Assembly (NCBI RefSeq): GCF_017357225.1 | Contig: NZ_CP071604.1 | Coordinates: forward strand, 3,289,001 to 3,353,000 | Direction of reading: 5' to 3' | DNA length: 64,000 nt | Source of the DNA: Rhizobium binae | Lineage (GTDB): Bacteria > Pseudomonadota > Alphaproteobacteria > Rhizobiales > Rhizobiaceae | Part shown: positions 7,941 to 17,321 of the stretch, piece by piece | Numbering within the stretch: the stretch's first letter is position 1 | Layout of the letters: each line of letters opens with the position of its first letter | Made by a program: the position numbers and the translations under genes | The notes under the pieces: generated by a model | The model's input: the letters and a program-made list of their open reading frames with translations, nothing else | Database searches by the model: none | What the model was told of the DNA's origin: nothing

Positions 7941-9635
7941 TCAACAGGTTTCGCATCGGGGCACCTTGTCAAGCAATTTCGAGAGGCCATTGACCCGCGC
8001 ACAAAACCCATCCAGCGCCGCAAGCTTCACGGTTCCCGTATCGTTCACCGCCTCGTAGCCCGGCAAGGCGAGCGGCTCCCCGAGGACCATAGCGTCAGGC
8101 AGGCGGAATTCCGCCGGTTTGCGCGTCAGGTTGAAAACGAAGAGCAGTTTTTCCCCGCCCTTCTCGCGAGTGAAGGCGAGCAGGTCCTGGTTGGTGCCGA
8201 TGAAGGTCATATCGCCGTCAACAAGCGCCGGATGGCTCTTCCGGAAGGCGAGCGTCCTTCGGTAGTGATGAAGCACCGAGCCGTCGCTTGCCTCCTGTGT
8301 ATCGACGGAAAGCGCTGCCTGCTCGTAAGGCACCGGGAGCCAGCTCTTTTCTGCCGAGGTGAAGCCGGCATGCGCCTTGCCGGCCTCCCAGGGCATCGGC
8401 GTGCGGCATCCGTCGCGGCCCTTGAAAGCCGGCCAGAAGCGGATGCCGTAGGGGTCACGCAGATCCTCGAAGGCAAGCTCCGCCTCCGGCAGGCCGAGCT
8501 CCTCGCCCTGATAGAGGCATATCGAGCCGCGCAGCGCCGCAAGCACCGAGATTGCGAGCTTGGCGATGACAGGCCGCTCCTCCTCCGTCAGCGCAAAGCG
8601 GCTGACATGGCGCATGACGTCATGGTTGGAAAAGGCCCAGCAGACCCAGCCGTCGGTCACCGCCTTCTGAAAAGCCTCGACACAGCCGCGGATATGGTTG
8701 GCGGTGAACTCCGGTCCGAGCAGATCGAATGTGTAGCACATGTGCAGCTTATCGCTGCCGCTCGTATAGGCGCCAACCGTCTTCAGCGATCGCGCGCCGT
8801 CACCGACTTCGCCGACGGTGGTGCGATCCTCGTAGCGGTCGAGCAGCGACCGGAAACGCTTGAGGAACTCGATATTCTCCGGTTGCGTCTTGTCGTAGAG
8901 GTGGTTCTGCATACCATACGGATTGCTGTCTGGCGCATCGAGGCCTGCGTCATCCTCGTCGGGCTCATGCGGCGGATTGCTTCTGAGCTGCTTGTCGCAG
9001 AAATAATAGTTGACCGTATCCAGCCGGAACCCGTCGACGCCGCGGTCGAGCCAGAATTTCACCGTTTCCAGCACCGCATCCTGCACTTCTTCGCAATGGA
9101 AATTGAGGTCCGGCTGCGAGGTCAGGAAATTATGCTGGTAATATTGGCGGCGCACGCCGTCCCACTCCCAGCCCGGCCCGCCGAAGATCGACAGCCAGTT
9201 GTTCGGCGCCGTCCCGTCCGGCTTCGGATCGGCCCAGACATACCAGTCCGCCTTCGGATTGATCCGGCTCGTCCGGCTCTCGACGAACCAGGGATGCCGG
9301 TCGGACGTATGCGAGATCACCTGGTCGATGATGACTTTGAGACCGAGCCTGTGCGCCTCGGCCATCATCTCGTCGAAATCGGCGAGCGTCCCGAAGATCG
9401 GGTCGACATCGCAATAATCGGAGACGTCATAGCCCATATCGGCCATCGGCGATTTGAAAAAGGGCGAGAGCCAGATCGCGTCGACACCGAGGCTGGCGAT
9501 ATGCGGCAACCGGCGGGTGATACCCTTGAGATCGCCGAGCCCGTCGCTGTTGGTGTCCTGAAACGAGCGCGGGTAGGCCTGATAGATCACCGCGCCGCGC
9601 CACCAATCCGCATTCCCGCCTGCCTGCAATATCAT
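7941..9635 (-). CDS. aglA: Alpha-glucosidase, GH13 family
   Basis: 564 residues. A (beta/alpha)8 glycoside hydrolase with conserved regions in order: AIWLSPFFKSPMADMGYDV, VIIDQVISHTSDRH, GFRLDTVNYY with nucleophile Asp206, the acid/base Glu276 in TVGEVGD, and FSNHDV with Asp339. It would cleave alpha-glucosides such as sucrose, maltose or trehalulose-type disaccharides in the cytoplasm; there is no signal peptide. The start is ATG 9635 with AGGAGA upstream; the longer open frame to 9920 is not conserved and would overlap the opp promoter. Known rhizobial aglA sits in aglEFGAK; none of those transporter genes is here, so this may be a second copy. Confidence 0.88.
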   Translation of the reverse strand: MILQAGGNADWWRGAVIYQAYPRSFQDTNSDGLGDLKGITRRLPHIASLGVDAIWLSPFFKSPMADMGYDVSDYCDVDPIFGTLADFDEMMAEAHRLGLKVIIDQVISHTSDRHPWFVESRTSRINPKADWYVWADPKPDGTAPNNWLSIFGGPGWEWDGVRRQYYQHNFLTSQPDLNFHCEEVQDAVLETVKFWLDRGVDGFRLDTVNYYFCDKQLRSNPPHEPDEDDAGLDAPDSNPYGMQNHLYDKTQPENIEFLKRFRSLLDRYEDRTTVGEVGDGARSLKTVGAYTSGSDKLHMCYTFDLLGPEFTANHIRGCVEAFQKAVTDGWVCWAFSNHDVMRHVSRFALTEEERPVIAKLAISVLAALRGSICLYQGEELGLPEAELAFEDLRDPYGIRFWPAFKGRDGCRTPMPWEAGKAHAGFTSAEKSWLPVPYEQAALSVDTQEASDGSVLHHYRRTLAFRKSHPALVDGDMTFIGTNQDLLAFTREKGGEKLLFVFNLTRKPAEFRLPDAMVLGEPLALPGYEAVNDTGTVKLAALDGFCARVNGLSKLLDKVPRCETC

Positions 9636-9919
9636 CGGCCACGTCTCCTGCCTTGTTCGCACCCGCCACACTAAAGCGGACGAAACAAAAGACAACCATA
9701 TGAAGTCTTCGTGAAGGTGCGTCGAAGGCTCTGAAATTCCGTCGCGTTTTAACAAGGGGCGACGTGTATAGGCTTGTCCACAACCGATTTCCCCACTCCG
9801 GATTTGCGCTTGCAACGCGATTCCTTTGCGATAAGGTGCGCACTGACCTGCACGTAAGAGGTCAAACACCGGGAACAAATGTCTAATAAAGGCGAAAAGC
9901 CTAGAAAGGTGGACCCACA

Positions 9920-11500
9920 ATGAACCAGTTCACGAAAAAATTTCTCGCCTCCGCGATGCTTGGCACATTGCTGGCGTTTTCGGCGCATGCCGCCACGCTC
10001 AACATTCACAATGGTGGCGACCCACAGTCGCTCGATCCGCAGAAGCTTTCCGGTGACTGGGAGAATCGTATCGCCGGCGACATTTTCGAAGGCCTCGTCA
10101 CCGAGGACGCCAAGGACAATCCGGTCCCCGGCCAGGCCGAAAGCTGGACCATTTCGCCCGACGGCAAGGTCTATACCTTCAAGCTTCGCGACGGCATCAA
10201 GTGGTCCGATGGCCAGCCGGTCACGGCAGGAGACTTCGTCTTCGCCTTCCAACGCCTCGTCGACCCGAAGAATGCCGCCGACTACGCCTATCTGCAGTTC
10301 ACCATCAAGAACGCCGAAAAGATCAACAAGGGCGAGATCACCGATCTCAACCAGCTCGGCGTCAAGGCGATCGACGACAAGACGCTCGAAATCACCCTGG
10401 AAAACCCGACCCCCTATTTCCTCAATGCGCTGATGCACTACACGGCCTACCCGCTGCCGAAACACGTCGTCGAGGCCAAGGGCCAGGATTGGGTCAAGAT
10501 CGGCAACATCGTCACCAACGGTCCCTATAAGCCGACCGAATGGGTTCCGGGCTCGCATGTGACGACTGTCAAGAACGACCAGTGGTACGGCACCAAGGAT
10601 CTGAAGATCGACGGCGCCAAATTCTTCGTGCTCGAGGATCAGGAAGCCGCGCTGAAACGTTACCGTGCCGGCGAATTCGATATCCTCACCGACTTCCCGA
10701 CCGACCAGTACGAGTGGATGAAGAAGAACCTGCCGGGCCAGGCGCATGTCGCCCCCTTCTCCGGGCTCTATTATTATGTCGTCAACTCGCAGAAGCCGCC
10801 CTTCAGCGACAAGCGCGTCCGCCAGGCACTGTCGATGGCGATCAACCGTGAAGTGATCGGCCCGCAGATCCTCGGCACCGGCGAGCTGCCGGCCTATTCC
10901 TGGGTTCCGCCGGGCACCGCCAATTACGGCGAGCCGGCCTATGTCAGCTGGAAGGGCCTGCCGTATAAGGACAAGGTCGCCGAAGCCAAGAAGCTGCTCA
11001 CTGAGGCCGGCTTCGGCCCGGACAAGCCGCTTCACGCTGTTCTCAGCTACAACACCAACGACAACCACAAGCGCATCGCCGTTGCGATCGCATCCATGTG
11101 GAAGCCGCTTGGCGTCGACGTCGAACTCGTCAATGCCGAAACCAAGGTGCATTACGACCAGATGCAGCGTGGCCAGGTCGAAATCGGCCGTGCCGGCTGG
11201 CTTGCCGATTACAACGATCCAGACAACTTCTTGAACCTGCTGGTAACAGGCGTCCAGATGAATTACGGTCGCTGGTCCAATCCCGATTACGACAAGCTGA
11301 TCAAGGACGGCAACGCCGAAACCGATCTGAAGAAGCGTGCCGAAATCTTCAAGAAGGCCGAGCAGCTGGCGCTTGATGAATCCGCCGCCCTGCCGATCTA
11401 TTATTATGTCTCGAAGAACGTCGTCTCACCGAAGGTCGAAGGCTTCGTCGACAACATCCAGGACATCCACCGCACGCGCTGGCTGTCGATGAAAGAGTAA
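9920..11500 (+). CDS. oppA: Oligopeptide ABC transporter, periplasmic binding protein
   Basis: 526 residues, type II (cluster C) binding protein. Signal peptide MNQFTKKFLASAMLGTLLAFSAHA is followed by the family start NIHNGGDPQSLDPQKLSGDW and by LRDGIKWSDGQPVTAGDFVFAFQR, the signature of OppA/MppA. It captures short peptides, possibly murein peptides, for the permease encoded downstream. It is the first gene of oppABCDF and is divergent from the alpha-glucosidase gene with 284 bp between. A 13-bp hairpin just after its stop probably raises its transcript level over the membrane components. Confidence 0.9.
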   Translation: MNQFTKKFLASAMLGTLLAFSAHAATLNIHNGGDPQSLDPQKLSGDWENRIAGDIFEGLVTEDAKDNPVPGQAESWTISPDGKVYTFKLRDGIKWSDGQPVTAGDFVFAFQRLVDPKNAADYAYLQFTIKNAEKINKGEITDLNQLGVKAIDDKTLEITLENPTPYFLNALMHYTAYPLPKHVVEAKGQDWVKIGNIVTNGPYKPTEWVPGSHVTTVKNDQWYGTKDLKIDGAKFFVLEDQEAALKRYRAGEFDILTDFPTDQYEWMKKNLPGQAHVAPFSGLYYYVVNSQKPPFSDKRVRQALSMAINREVIGPQILGTGELPAYSWVPPGTANYGEPAYVSWKGLPYKDKVAEAKKLLTEAGFGPDKPLHAVLSYNTNDNHKRIAVAIASMWKPLGVDVELVNAETKVHYDQMQRGQVEIGRAGWLADYNDPDNFLNLLVTGVQMNYGRWSNPDYDKLIKDGNAETDLKKRAEIFKKAEQLALDESAALPIYYYVSKNVVSPKVEGFVDNIQDIHRTRWLSMKE

Positions 11501-11507
11501 GGGAAAA

Positions 11508-11538
11508 CGGTCCTTCCCGCCCCGCGCGGGAAGGACCG
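11508..11538 (+). promoter_or_regulatory. Intercistronic hairpin between oppA and oppB
   Basis: CGGTCCTTCCCGC (11508-11520) and GCGGGAAGGACCG (11526-11538) form a perfect 13-bp stem with a 5-nt loop and no T-tract, 8 nt after the oppA stop. Such structures after binding-protein genes protect the upstream mRNA or partly terminate transcription, giving more binding protein than permease. Confidence 0.75.
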
Positions 11539-11548
11539 GCCCACGACC

Positions 11549-12472
11549 ATGATCAAATACGCTCTCCGTCGCCTGCTGTCGACGATCCCCGTCATGTGGA
11601 TCGCCGTGACAGCCTCGTTTTTTGTTTTGCGCCTTGCCCCCGGCGGCCCCTTCGATGGCGAAAGGCCATTGCCGCCTGTGATCCTCAAGAATCTCGCCGC
11701 CCACTACAATCTGGACAAGCCGTTGATCCAGCAGTACCTGCTCTATGTCGGCGACCTGCTGCGGGGCGATCTCGGCCCCTCCTTTGCCAGCGAGGATTTC
11801 ACCGTCGCCCAGCAGATCATGATCGGCCTGCCCTACACCTTCACCATCGGGACGGCAGCCTTTCTGATCGCCATCATCGTCGGCGTCGCCGTCGGCTGTC
11901 TTGGGGCGCTTTACCAGAACAAGGCGCCGGATTACATTCTCGGCGCGCTGATCCTGGTCGGCGTCGTATTGCCCAATTTCCTGATCGCGCCGATCCTGCA
12001 ATTGATCTTCGGCATCCACCTTGCCTGGTTCCCGGTCGGCGGCTGGGGTGACGGCTCGATCAAATACCTGATCCTGCCGATCGTCGTCCTGGCCTTGCCG
12101 CATGCGGGACGCATCTCACGCATTACCCGCGGCTCGATGATCGAGGTGATGAACCAGAACTTCATCCGCACCGCCAAGGCCAAGGGCATCGGTCCGCGCC
12201 TGACGGTGATACGCCACGCGCTGAAGCCCGCCATGATGCCGGTCGTTTCCTATCTGGGTCCGGCGGCAAGCTATCTTCTCACCGGCTCGCTGGTTGTCGA
12301 AAGCATCTTCGGATTGCCCGGCATCGGCCGCTATTTCGTCAATGCAGCCCTCAATCGCGATTACGGCATGGTTCTCGGCACGGTCATCTTCTACATGGTG
12401 CTGATCGTGTTCCTGAACCTTCTCGTCGACATCGCCTATGCCTGGCTCGATCCGAAAGTGAGAAACCGATGA
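11549..12472 (+). CDS. oppB: Oligopeptide ABC transporter permease OppB
   Basis: 307-residue inner-membrane permease. It starts MIKYALRRLLSTIPVMWIAV, the typical first transmembrane helix, then APGGPFDGER in the periplasmic loop. About six membrane segments follow, with the EAA coupling loop GSMIEVMNQNFIRTAKAKG near residue 200. It overlaps oppC by the 4-nt ATGA, showing translational coupling. Forms the translocation pore with OppC. Confidence 0.93.
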   Translation: MIKYALRRLLSTIPVMWIAVTASFFVLRLAPGGPFDGERPLPPVILKNLAAHYNLDKPLIQQYLLYVGDLLRGDLGPSFASEDFTVAQQIMIGLPYTFTIGTAAFLIAIIVGVAVGCLGALYQNKAPDYILGALILVGVVLPNFLIAPILQLIFGIHLAWFPVGGWGDGSIKYLILPIVVLALPHAGRISRITRGSMIEVMNQNFIRTAKAKGIGPRLTVIRHALKPAMMPVVSYLGPAASYLLTGSLVVESIFGLPGIGRYFVNAALNRDYGMVLGTVIFYMVLIVFLNLLVDIAYAWLDPKVRNR

Positions 12473-13386
12473 TCCTCAACCCCGCGAAACGCGAGTTGCT
12501 TGCCCAGGAGCTTCTCGAAGCGGAAGGCCTTGCGCCCGAAGGCCGCTCGCTCACCCGGGACGCGCTGCGTCGGCTCGGACGCAACAAGGCGGCCGTCCTG
12601 TCGATCGCCGTGCTCGTGCTGCTAATCCTCGCCGCTTTCCTCGGCCCCTGGTTCATCCCGTTCAATTACGAGGATCCCGACTGGGCCGCCTTTCGAATCC
12701 CGCCCTCAATCGAGACCGGCCATTATTTCGGCACTGACCCGAACGGCCGCGACCTTCTTGCCCGCGTCCTTTACGGCACCCGCGTGTCGCTTGCGGTCGC
12801 ACTGACAGCAACCGTCGTCTCGGTCGTCATCGGCGTGCTTTACGGCGCGATCTCGGGCTATATCGGCGGCAGGCTGGATGCGATCATGATGCGCTTCGTC
12901 GATATCATGTATGCGCTTCCCTATATCCTCTTCGTCATCCTGCTGATGGTGATCTTCGGCCGCAACGTCTATCTGCTCTTTGCCGCAATCGGTGCGCTGG
13001 AGTGGCTGACAATGGCCCGCATCGTGCGCGGCCAGACGCTGTCGATCAAGCATCGCGAGTTCATCGAGGCGGCGCGTGCCTCGGGACAGCGGCCGTTCAA
13101 GATCATCGTCAAGCACATCATTCCGAACCTGGTCGGTCCGGTGGTCATTTTCGCGGCGCTGACCGTGCCTGAAATCATCGCCACCGAAAGCTTCCTTTCC
13201 TATCTCGGCTTCGGCGTGCAGGAACCACTGACCTCGCTCGGCACGCTGATCGCCGAGGGAACTGACGCCATGGAAAGCATGCCCTGGCTGCTCATCTTCC
13301 CGGCCAGCTTCCTCGTGGCCCTGCTGCTCAGCCTGCTCTTCATTGGCGACGGCCTGCGCGACGCATTCGACCCGAAGGATCGCTAA
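12469..13386 (+). CDS. oppC: Oligopeptide ABC transporter permease OppC
   Basis: 305 residues. The N-terminal cytoplasmic arm (LTRDALRRLGRNKAAVLSI) leads to the first membrane helix, as in all OppC/DppC proteins. The HYFGTDPNGRDLLARVLYGT motif follows, and the EAA loop reads EFIEAARASGQRPFKIIVKH. About six transmembrane helices. Start overlaps the oppB stop (ATGA), and oppD begins 2 nt after its stop, so the operon is translationally tight. Confidence 0.93.
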   Translation: MILNPAKRELLAQELLEAEGLAPEGRSLTRDALRRLGRNKAAVLSIAVLVLLILAAFLGPWFIPFNYEDPDWAAFRIPPSIETGHYFGTDPNGRDLLARVLYGTRVSLAVALTATVVSVVIGVLYGAISGYIGGRLDAIMMRFVDIMYALPYILFVILLMVIFGRNVYLLFAAIGALEWLTMARIVRGQTLSIKHREFIEAARASGQRPFKIIVKHIIPNLVGPVVIFAALTVPEIIATESFLSYLGFGVQEPLTSLGTLIAEGTDAMESMPWLLIFPASFLVALLLSLLFIGDGLRDAFDPKDR

Positions 13387-13388
13387 GA

Positions 13389-14396
13389 ATGCCCCAAGAA
13401 ATGCAAAAAGACATCCTGCTCGAACTCAACGACTACTCGATCACCTTCGAAACGCCTGACGGCGAGGTGAAGGCGGTCTCGAATATGAACCTCACCGTGC
13501 GGCGCGGCGAGCGCGTAGCGATCGTCGGCGAGTCCGGCTCCGGCAAGAGCCAGACCTTCCTCGGAATCATGGGTTTGCTGGCCAAGAATGGCCGGACGAC
13601 GGGCCAGGCGCTGCTCGAAGGCAAGGACGTGCTGTCGCTGAAACCGCGCGAGCTCGATCAGATTCGCGGCAAGGACATGGCGATGGTCTTCCAGGATCCG
13701 ATGACCGCCTTGAACCCGTCGCTGAGGATTTCCCGGCAACTGACCGAACAGCTCGAGGTTCATCGCGGCCTGACGGCCCGCGCGGCATCGGACGCTGCCC
13801 TCGATATGCTGAAACGCGTCGGCATTCCTGATCCGACCCGGCGGTTCCACCTCTATCCGCACGAACTCTCCGGCGGTATGCGCCAGCGCATCGTCATCGC
13901 CATGGCGCTGCTGACCAAGCCGAAGCTACTGATCGCCGACGAACCGACAACGGCGCTCGACGTCACTATTCAGGCGCAGATCCTCGATCTCTTCAACGAC
14001 CTGACGGCGGAGATGAACACGGCGCTGGTGATGATCACCCACGATCTCGGGGTGGTCGCAGGCCTCGCCGACCGCGTCGCCGTCATGTATGCCGGCCGTA
14101 TCGTCGAGGAAGCCCCCGTCGACGAACTCTTCGACAACCCGGCCCATCCCTATACGGCGGCGTTGCATGCCTCCATCCCGCGGCCGGACCAGGATGTGGA
14201 CGACCTCGTCGTCATTCCCGGCCGCCCGCCGAACCTGCAGCACCTGCCGAAGGGCTGCAATTTCTCGCCGCGCTGTTCGCAGGTCCAGAACGATTGCCTC
14301 GACCGTCCGCCGCCGCTCGAAACGCTGGCGCCGCGCCACTGCGCCGCCTGTTACCACCCGTTCCCGCGTCGTGAGGAGTTGCTGAACCATGGCTGA
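13389..14396 (+). CDS. oppD: Oligopeptide ABC transporter ATPase OppD
   Basis: 335 residues. Walker [10 protein letters not shown], signature LSGGMRQR, Walker [13 protein letters not shown], switch histidine in ITHDLGVV. The C-terminal peptide-transporter extension contains the cysteine cluster [16 protein letters not shown], which carries an iron-sulfur site in characterised DppD/OppD proteins. The Gln after Walker A (GKSQ) is normal for OppD. Overlaps oppF by 8 nt. Confidence 0.93.
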   Translation: MPQEMQKDILLELNDYSITFETPDGEVKAVSNMNLTVRRGERVAIVGESGSGKSQTFLGIMGLLAKNGRTTGQALLEGKDVLSLKPRELDQIRGKDMAMVFQDPMTALNPSLRISRQLTEQLEVHRGLTARAASDAALDMLKRVGIPDPTRRFHLYPHELSGGMRQRIVIAMALLTKPKLLIADEPTTALDVTIQAQILDLFNDLTAEMNTALVMITHDLGVVAGLADRVAVMYAGRIVEEAPVDELFDNPAHPYTAALHASIPRPDQDVDDLVVIPGRPPNLQHLPKGCNFSPRCSQVQNDCLDRPPPLETLAPRHCAACYHPFPRREELLNHG

Positions 14397-15375
14397 GCGA
14401 TCGCTGTTGAGGGTCGAGAACCTGACGACCCAATTCGAACTGCCGGCAAAAGGCTTGTTCAAGCCGCCGGTCTTCCTCACCGCCGTCAACAATGTCAGCT
14501 TCGACCTCGCCGAAGGCCGCACGCTCGGTATCGTCGGCGAATCCGGCTGCGGCAAGTCGACACTCGGCCGCTCCATTCTGCGGTTGTTGAAATCGCAGAA
14601 GGGCCGCATTCTCTGGCAGGGCCGCAATCTCCTCGACCTCAGTGAAGAGGAGATGCGCGCCGCGCGCCGCGACATGCAGATCATCTTCCAGGATCCGATC
14701 GCCTCGCTCGACCCGCGCATGACCGTCGGCGACATCATCGCCGAGCCGCTCACGGTCTTCGAGCCGAAGCTTTCGAAGGGCGAGCGCACCGAGCGGGTGC
14801 GCCAGATCATGGCTGCCGTTGGTCTTGTTCCGGAGATGATCAATCGCTATCCGCATGAATTTTCCGGCGGACAGGCGCAGCGCATCGGCATTGCCCGCGC
14901 CGTCGTCACCAAGCCGAAGCTCATCGTCTGCGACGAGCCGGTTTCGGCCCTCGACGTCTCGATCCAGGGCCAGGTGATCACGCTTCTGCGCAAGCTGCGC
15001 AAGGAGTTCGGCCTGACGCTGATCTTCATCAGCCACGACCTTTCGGTCGTGCGCCTGATCTCCGACGATGTGCTGGTGCTCTATCTCGGCAGGGTGGTCG
15101 AGGCCGGCGACTGCGCCACCGTCTTCGATCATCCGGCCCATCCCTATACGCAGGCGCTCTTTTCCGCCGCACCGATCCCGGATCCGAAGCTCGCGCGCCT
15201 GCGCACCCGCATCCGCCTGCAGGGCGATCCGCCCTCGCCGCTCAACCCGCCGAAAGGCTGCGTCTTCTCGCCGCGCTGCTGGAAGGCGACCGACATCTGC
15301 CGCACCGAAATGCCGCCGATCGAGGACGTTCGCCCCGGCCAGAAGGCCGCCTGCTATCATATGGACAGGCCGTGA
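14389..15375 (+). CDS. oppF: Oligopeptide ABC transporter ATPase OppF
   Basis: 328 residues. Walker A GESGCGKST, signature FSGGQAQR, Walker B LIVCDEPVSALD and switch histidine ISHDLSVV. It ends with the same Cys-containing tail as OppD (KGCVFSPRCWKATDIC), so both ATPases probably bind a cluster. Last gene of the operon; an intrinsic terminator follows within 10 nt. Confidence 0.93.
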   Translation: MAERSLLRVENLTTQFELPAKGLFKPPVFLTAVNNVSFDLAEGRTLGIVGESGCGKSTLGRSILRLLKSQKGRILWQGRNLLDLSEEEMRAARRDMQIIFQDPIASLDPRMTVGDIIAEPLTVFEPKLSKGERTERVRQIMAAVGLVPEMINRYPHEFSGGQAQRIGIARAVVTKPKLIVCDEPVSALDVSIQGQVITLLRKLRKEFGLTLIFISHDLSVVRLISDDVLVLYLGRVVEAGDCATVFDHPAHPYTQALFSAAPIPDPKLARLRTRIRLQGDPPSPLNPPKGCVFSPRCWKATDICRTEMPPIEDVRPGQKAACYHMDRP

Positions 15376-15382
15376 GCCGAAG

Positions 15383-15405
15383 GAAGGCCGCTCAGGGCGG
15401 CCTTC
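15383..15405 (+). terminator. Intrinsic terminator of the opp operon
   Basis: GAAGGCCGC (15383-15391) pairs perfectly with GCGGCCTTC (15397-15405) around a 5-nt loop, followed by GCCTTTC, 8 nt after the oppF stop. Confidence 0.75.
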
Positions 15406-15534
15406 GCCTTTCGAAGTGTTGATGGCAGGATGTATCTTGGGCTTATCTGGGAATCTAAAATCCTCGATAAGAAAGCTTTATAGGAGCATATGCTATCCCA
15501 TCTCCGCCTAATCTTGGGCCAGGGGAACGCATAC

Positions 15535-15876
15535 ATGAAGTCGAAACTGTCAGGATCGATCGCGCTTGCTGCCGCGATCGTCGCCGCCTCCACCATATCT
15601 GCGCATGCGGAAGATCTGAATTTCAAGCTCACCAACGGAACGAACTCCGTACTGACCCGCTTCTACAGCTCGCCGACCGGCGTCGACAGCTGGGAAGAAG
15701 ACGTCTTCGGCCAGAATGTCCTCAATCCGGGCGAGACCGTGAACATCACCATCGCCGACGGCCGCACTGTCTGCAAATACGACATGCGCTTCGAGTTCGA
15801 CGAAGACTCGAACCTCGACACGACCGAAGATACGCAGGACCTCTGCGAGCTCGGCAGCTACACCATCCACGAATAA
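15535..15876 (+). CDS. Small secreted acidic protein, function unknown
   Basis: 113 residues. A clear signal peptide (MKSKLSGSIALAAAIVAAST, ending in AHA) leads to a mature protein rich in Asp/Glu with two cysteines (in VCKYDM and DLCELG) that could form a disulfide. The mature part, FKLTNGTNSVLTRFYSSP and later VNITIADGRTVCKYDM, looks like a small beta-sandwich. It resembles a family of short periplasmic proteins common in Rhizobiales that databases sometimes mislabel as argininosuccinate lyase. ATG 15535 is chosen for its GGGGA ribosome-binding site and signal peptide; an in-frame ATG 45 nt upstream lacks both. Monocistronic, bounded by terminators on each side. Confidence 0.75.
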   Translation: MKSKLSGSIALAAAIVAASTISAHAEDLNFKLTNGTNSVLTRFYSSPTGVDSWEEDVFGQNVLNPGETVNITIADGRTVCKYDMRFEFDEDSNLDTTEDTQDLCELGSYTIHE

Positions 15877-15893
15877 TCAGCCTTCGCCGAAGC

Positions 15894-15927
15894 CCGCCTT
15901 CGCCTTGTCCGCGAAGGCGGACTTTTC
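15894..15927 (+). terminator. Strong Rho-independent terminator
   Basis: CCGCCTTCGC (15894-15903) pairs perfectly with GCGAAGGCGG (15911-15920), a 10-bp stem with a 7-nt loop, then ACTTTTC. Ends the small secreted protein gene. Confidence 0.85.
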
Positions 15928-16064
15928 AGTTCCGGCGATACCGGCGCCCACAACAACATCAATGCTTGTCACTCCGCCCGGCTCCGCGTATCAGCGGATG
16001 AAGCTTCAATTCAAAGCGACAGAGCGGCCTGTTGGATCAGCGGCGCTCGTGCCGGGAGGACAAG

Positions 16065-16988
16065 GTGAGCGGAAGACGGTTTCTATCGATCGGTGAATGC
16101 ATGGTGGAACTCTCGCAGGCCGGTGACGGCCTGCTGCGCAAAGGCTTTGCCGGCGATACCTTCAACACCGCCTGGTATGCCCGCGCCTGCCTTGGCCCCG
16201 ACTGGTCGGTCGATTATTTCACTGCCCTCGGCGACGACACCATGTCGGACGAGATGCTCGCCTTCATCGACAAGGCAGGCATCGGCACGAGCCTCATCCG
16301 GCGCATCAAGGGCAAGACGCCCGGCCTCTATATGATCAGCCTGAAGAACGGCGAGCGCTCCTTCAGCTACTGGCGCGACAGCTCGGCCGCCCGCAGCCTC
16401 GCCGCCGATCCGGATCGTCTGCGGGACGCGGTCGAAAGCGCCGAGGTCGTCTACTTTTCCGGCATCACCCTTGCCATCCTGCCGCGTGAAGATGCCGAGG
16501 CGCTGCTTGCGGAAGTCCGCCGCGCCAAGGCCGCCGGCAAGCTGGTGGTGTTCGACCCGAATATTCGCCCTCGTCTCTGGTCAAGCTACGATGTCATGCA
16601 CGCGACGATCAGCGAAGGCGCCCGCTCTTCCGTGCTCGTCATGCCAAGCTTCGACGACGAGGCCGCCCATTTCGGCGATGATTCCATCGAAGCGACGATC
16701 CACCGCTATCGAACGCTCGGCGCCGTTAATATCGTCGTCAAGAACGGCGCCGAGGGCGTTCACTTGAATTTTGCCGGCGACGAAGCCTTCGTCCCCGCCG
16801 AAAAGGTGAAGACAGTGGTCGACACCACCAGCGCCGGCGACAGCTTTAACGGCGCCTTTCTTGCACGCTATCTCGAAACGCAGGATGCGGTTGTCGCCGC
16901 ACGCTTCGCCGCAGGGGTCGCAGCCCGCGTCGTCAGTGAGCATGGCGCTTTGGTCGCAAAGGTAAAGCTCGGATTGAGCGGGCGTTAA
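16065..16988 (+). CDS. kdgK: 2-keto-3-deoxygluconate kinase, PfkB family
   Basis: 307 residues, ribokinase/PfkB fold. The N-terminal GECMVEL and the GFAGDTFNTAWYARA segment bind the sugar; the C-terminal PfkB signature DTTSAGDSFNGAFLARYL carries the catalytic Asp of the anion hole. The FAGDTFNTA motif is typical of KDG kinases. It phosphorylates 2-dehydro-3-deoxygluconate for the Entner-Doudoroff pathway. GTG 16065 is preferred because GGGAGGA lies directly upstream; a TTG start at 16032 adds no conserved residues. It stands alone. Confidence 0.85.
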   Translation: MSGRRFLSIGECMVELSQAGDGLLRKGFAGDTFNTAWYARACLGPDWSVDYFTALGDDTMSDEMLAFIDKAGIGTSLIRRIKGKTPGLYMISLKNGERSFSYWRDSSAARSLAADPDRLRDAVESAEVVYFSGITLAILPREDAEALLAEVRRAKAAGKLVVFDPNIRPRLWSSYDVMHATISEGARSSVLVMPSFDDEAAHFGDDSIEATIHRYRTLGAVNIVVKNGAEGVHLNFAGDEAFVPAEKVKTVVDTTSAGDSFNGAFLARYLETQDAVVAARFAAGVAARVVSEHGALVAKVKLGLSGR

Positions 16989-17029
16989 GCCCGCGCATGA
17001 CGACGAACGTTCGAATGCCATGCGCGGGC
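16989..17029. terminator. Long inverted repeat between convergent kdgK and the DUF2735 gene
   Basis: GCCCGCGCATG (16989-16999) and CATGCGCGGGC (17019-17029) are perfect 11-bp arms around a 19-nt loop. It begins at the kdgK stop and precedes the end of the opposing small gene, as expected of a bidirectional terminator, though without a T-tract. Confidence 0.45.
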
Positions 17030-17072
17030 GCTCCCCGCCGTATCGGCGTTAACTGCCGTGCGTATCACGCAA

Positions 17073-17264
17073 TCAGGATTTCGTCGGCCGATCCGAATCG
17101 CGAACCGCCTCGTCATGATACCAGCAGCTATCGAGCGCCGCGTCGCAGACATCGGCTGCTTCGCGCTCCATCAGCCGGGCGCGTTCGAACCGGCTGGCGG
17201 CCCGCATCGGCTTGACGGGAAACTGATAGATCGTAGCGGATTCACGATGGAAACCGGTGGGCAT
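17073..17264 (-). CDS. DUF2735 family small protein next to glnII
   Basis: 63 residues beginning MPTGFHRESATIYQFPVKPM, the highly conserved opening of DUF2735, followed by a basic/acidic helix (RFERARLMEREAADVCD). The start is ATG 17264 with a clear GGAGG at proper spacing; the reading frame is open for another 117 nt upstream without conservation. It is divergent from glnII, from which it is separated by 431 bp containing NtrC-like palindromes. Constant proximity to glnII suggests a nitrogen-regulated role, but no biochemical function is known to me. Confidence 0.8.
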   Translation of the reverse strand: MPTGFHRESATIYQFPVKPMRAASRFERARLMEREAADVCDAALDSCWYHDEAVRDSDRPTKS

Positions 17265-17321
17265 GAGATCGCCTCCATTCAGCTCGGCGCATCGACATTG
17301 ACGACCGCGACCATAGCACGA

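Noticed and set aside
8232..9674. 480-codon plus-strand frame across the alpha-glucosidase
   Set aside because: Antisense to all catalytic motifs of the GH13 gene; no domain recognised.
9636..9920. N-terminal extension of the alpha-glucosidase to 9920
   Set aside because: The extra 95 codons have no GH13 similarity, while ATG 9635 has an AGGAGA site; the region is the divergent promoter.
9749..11152. Minus-strand open frame (467 codons) opposite oppA
   Set aside because: Entirely antisense to the well-supported oppA gene, with no recognisable motif or ribosome-binding site.
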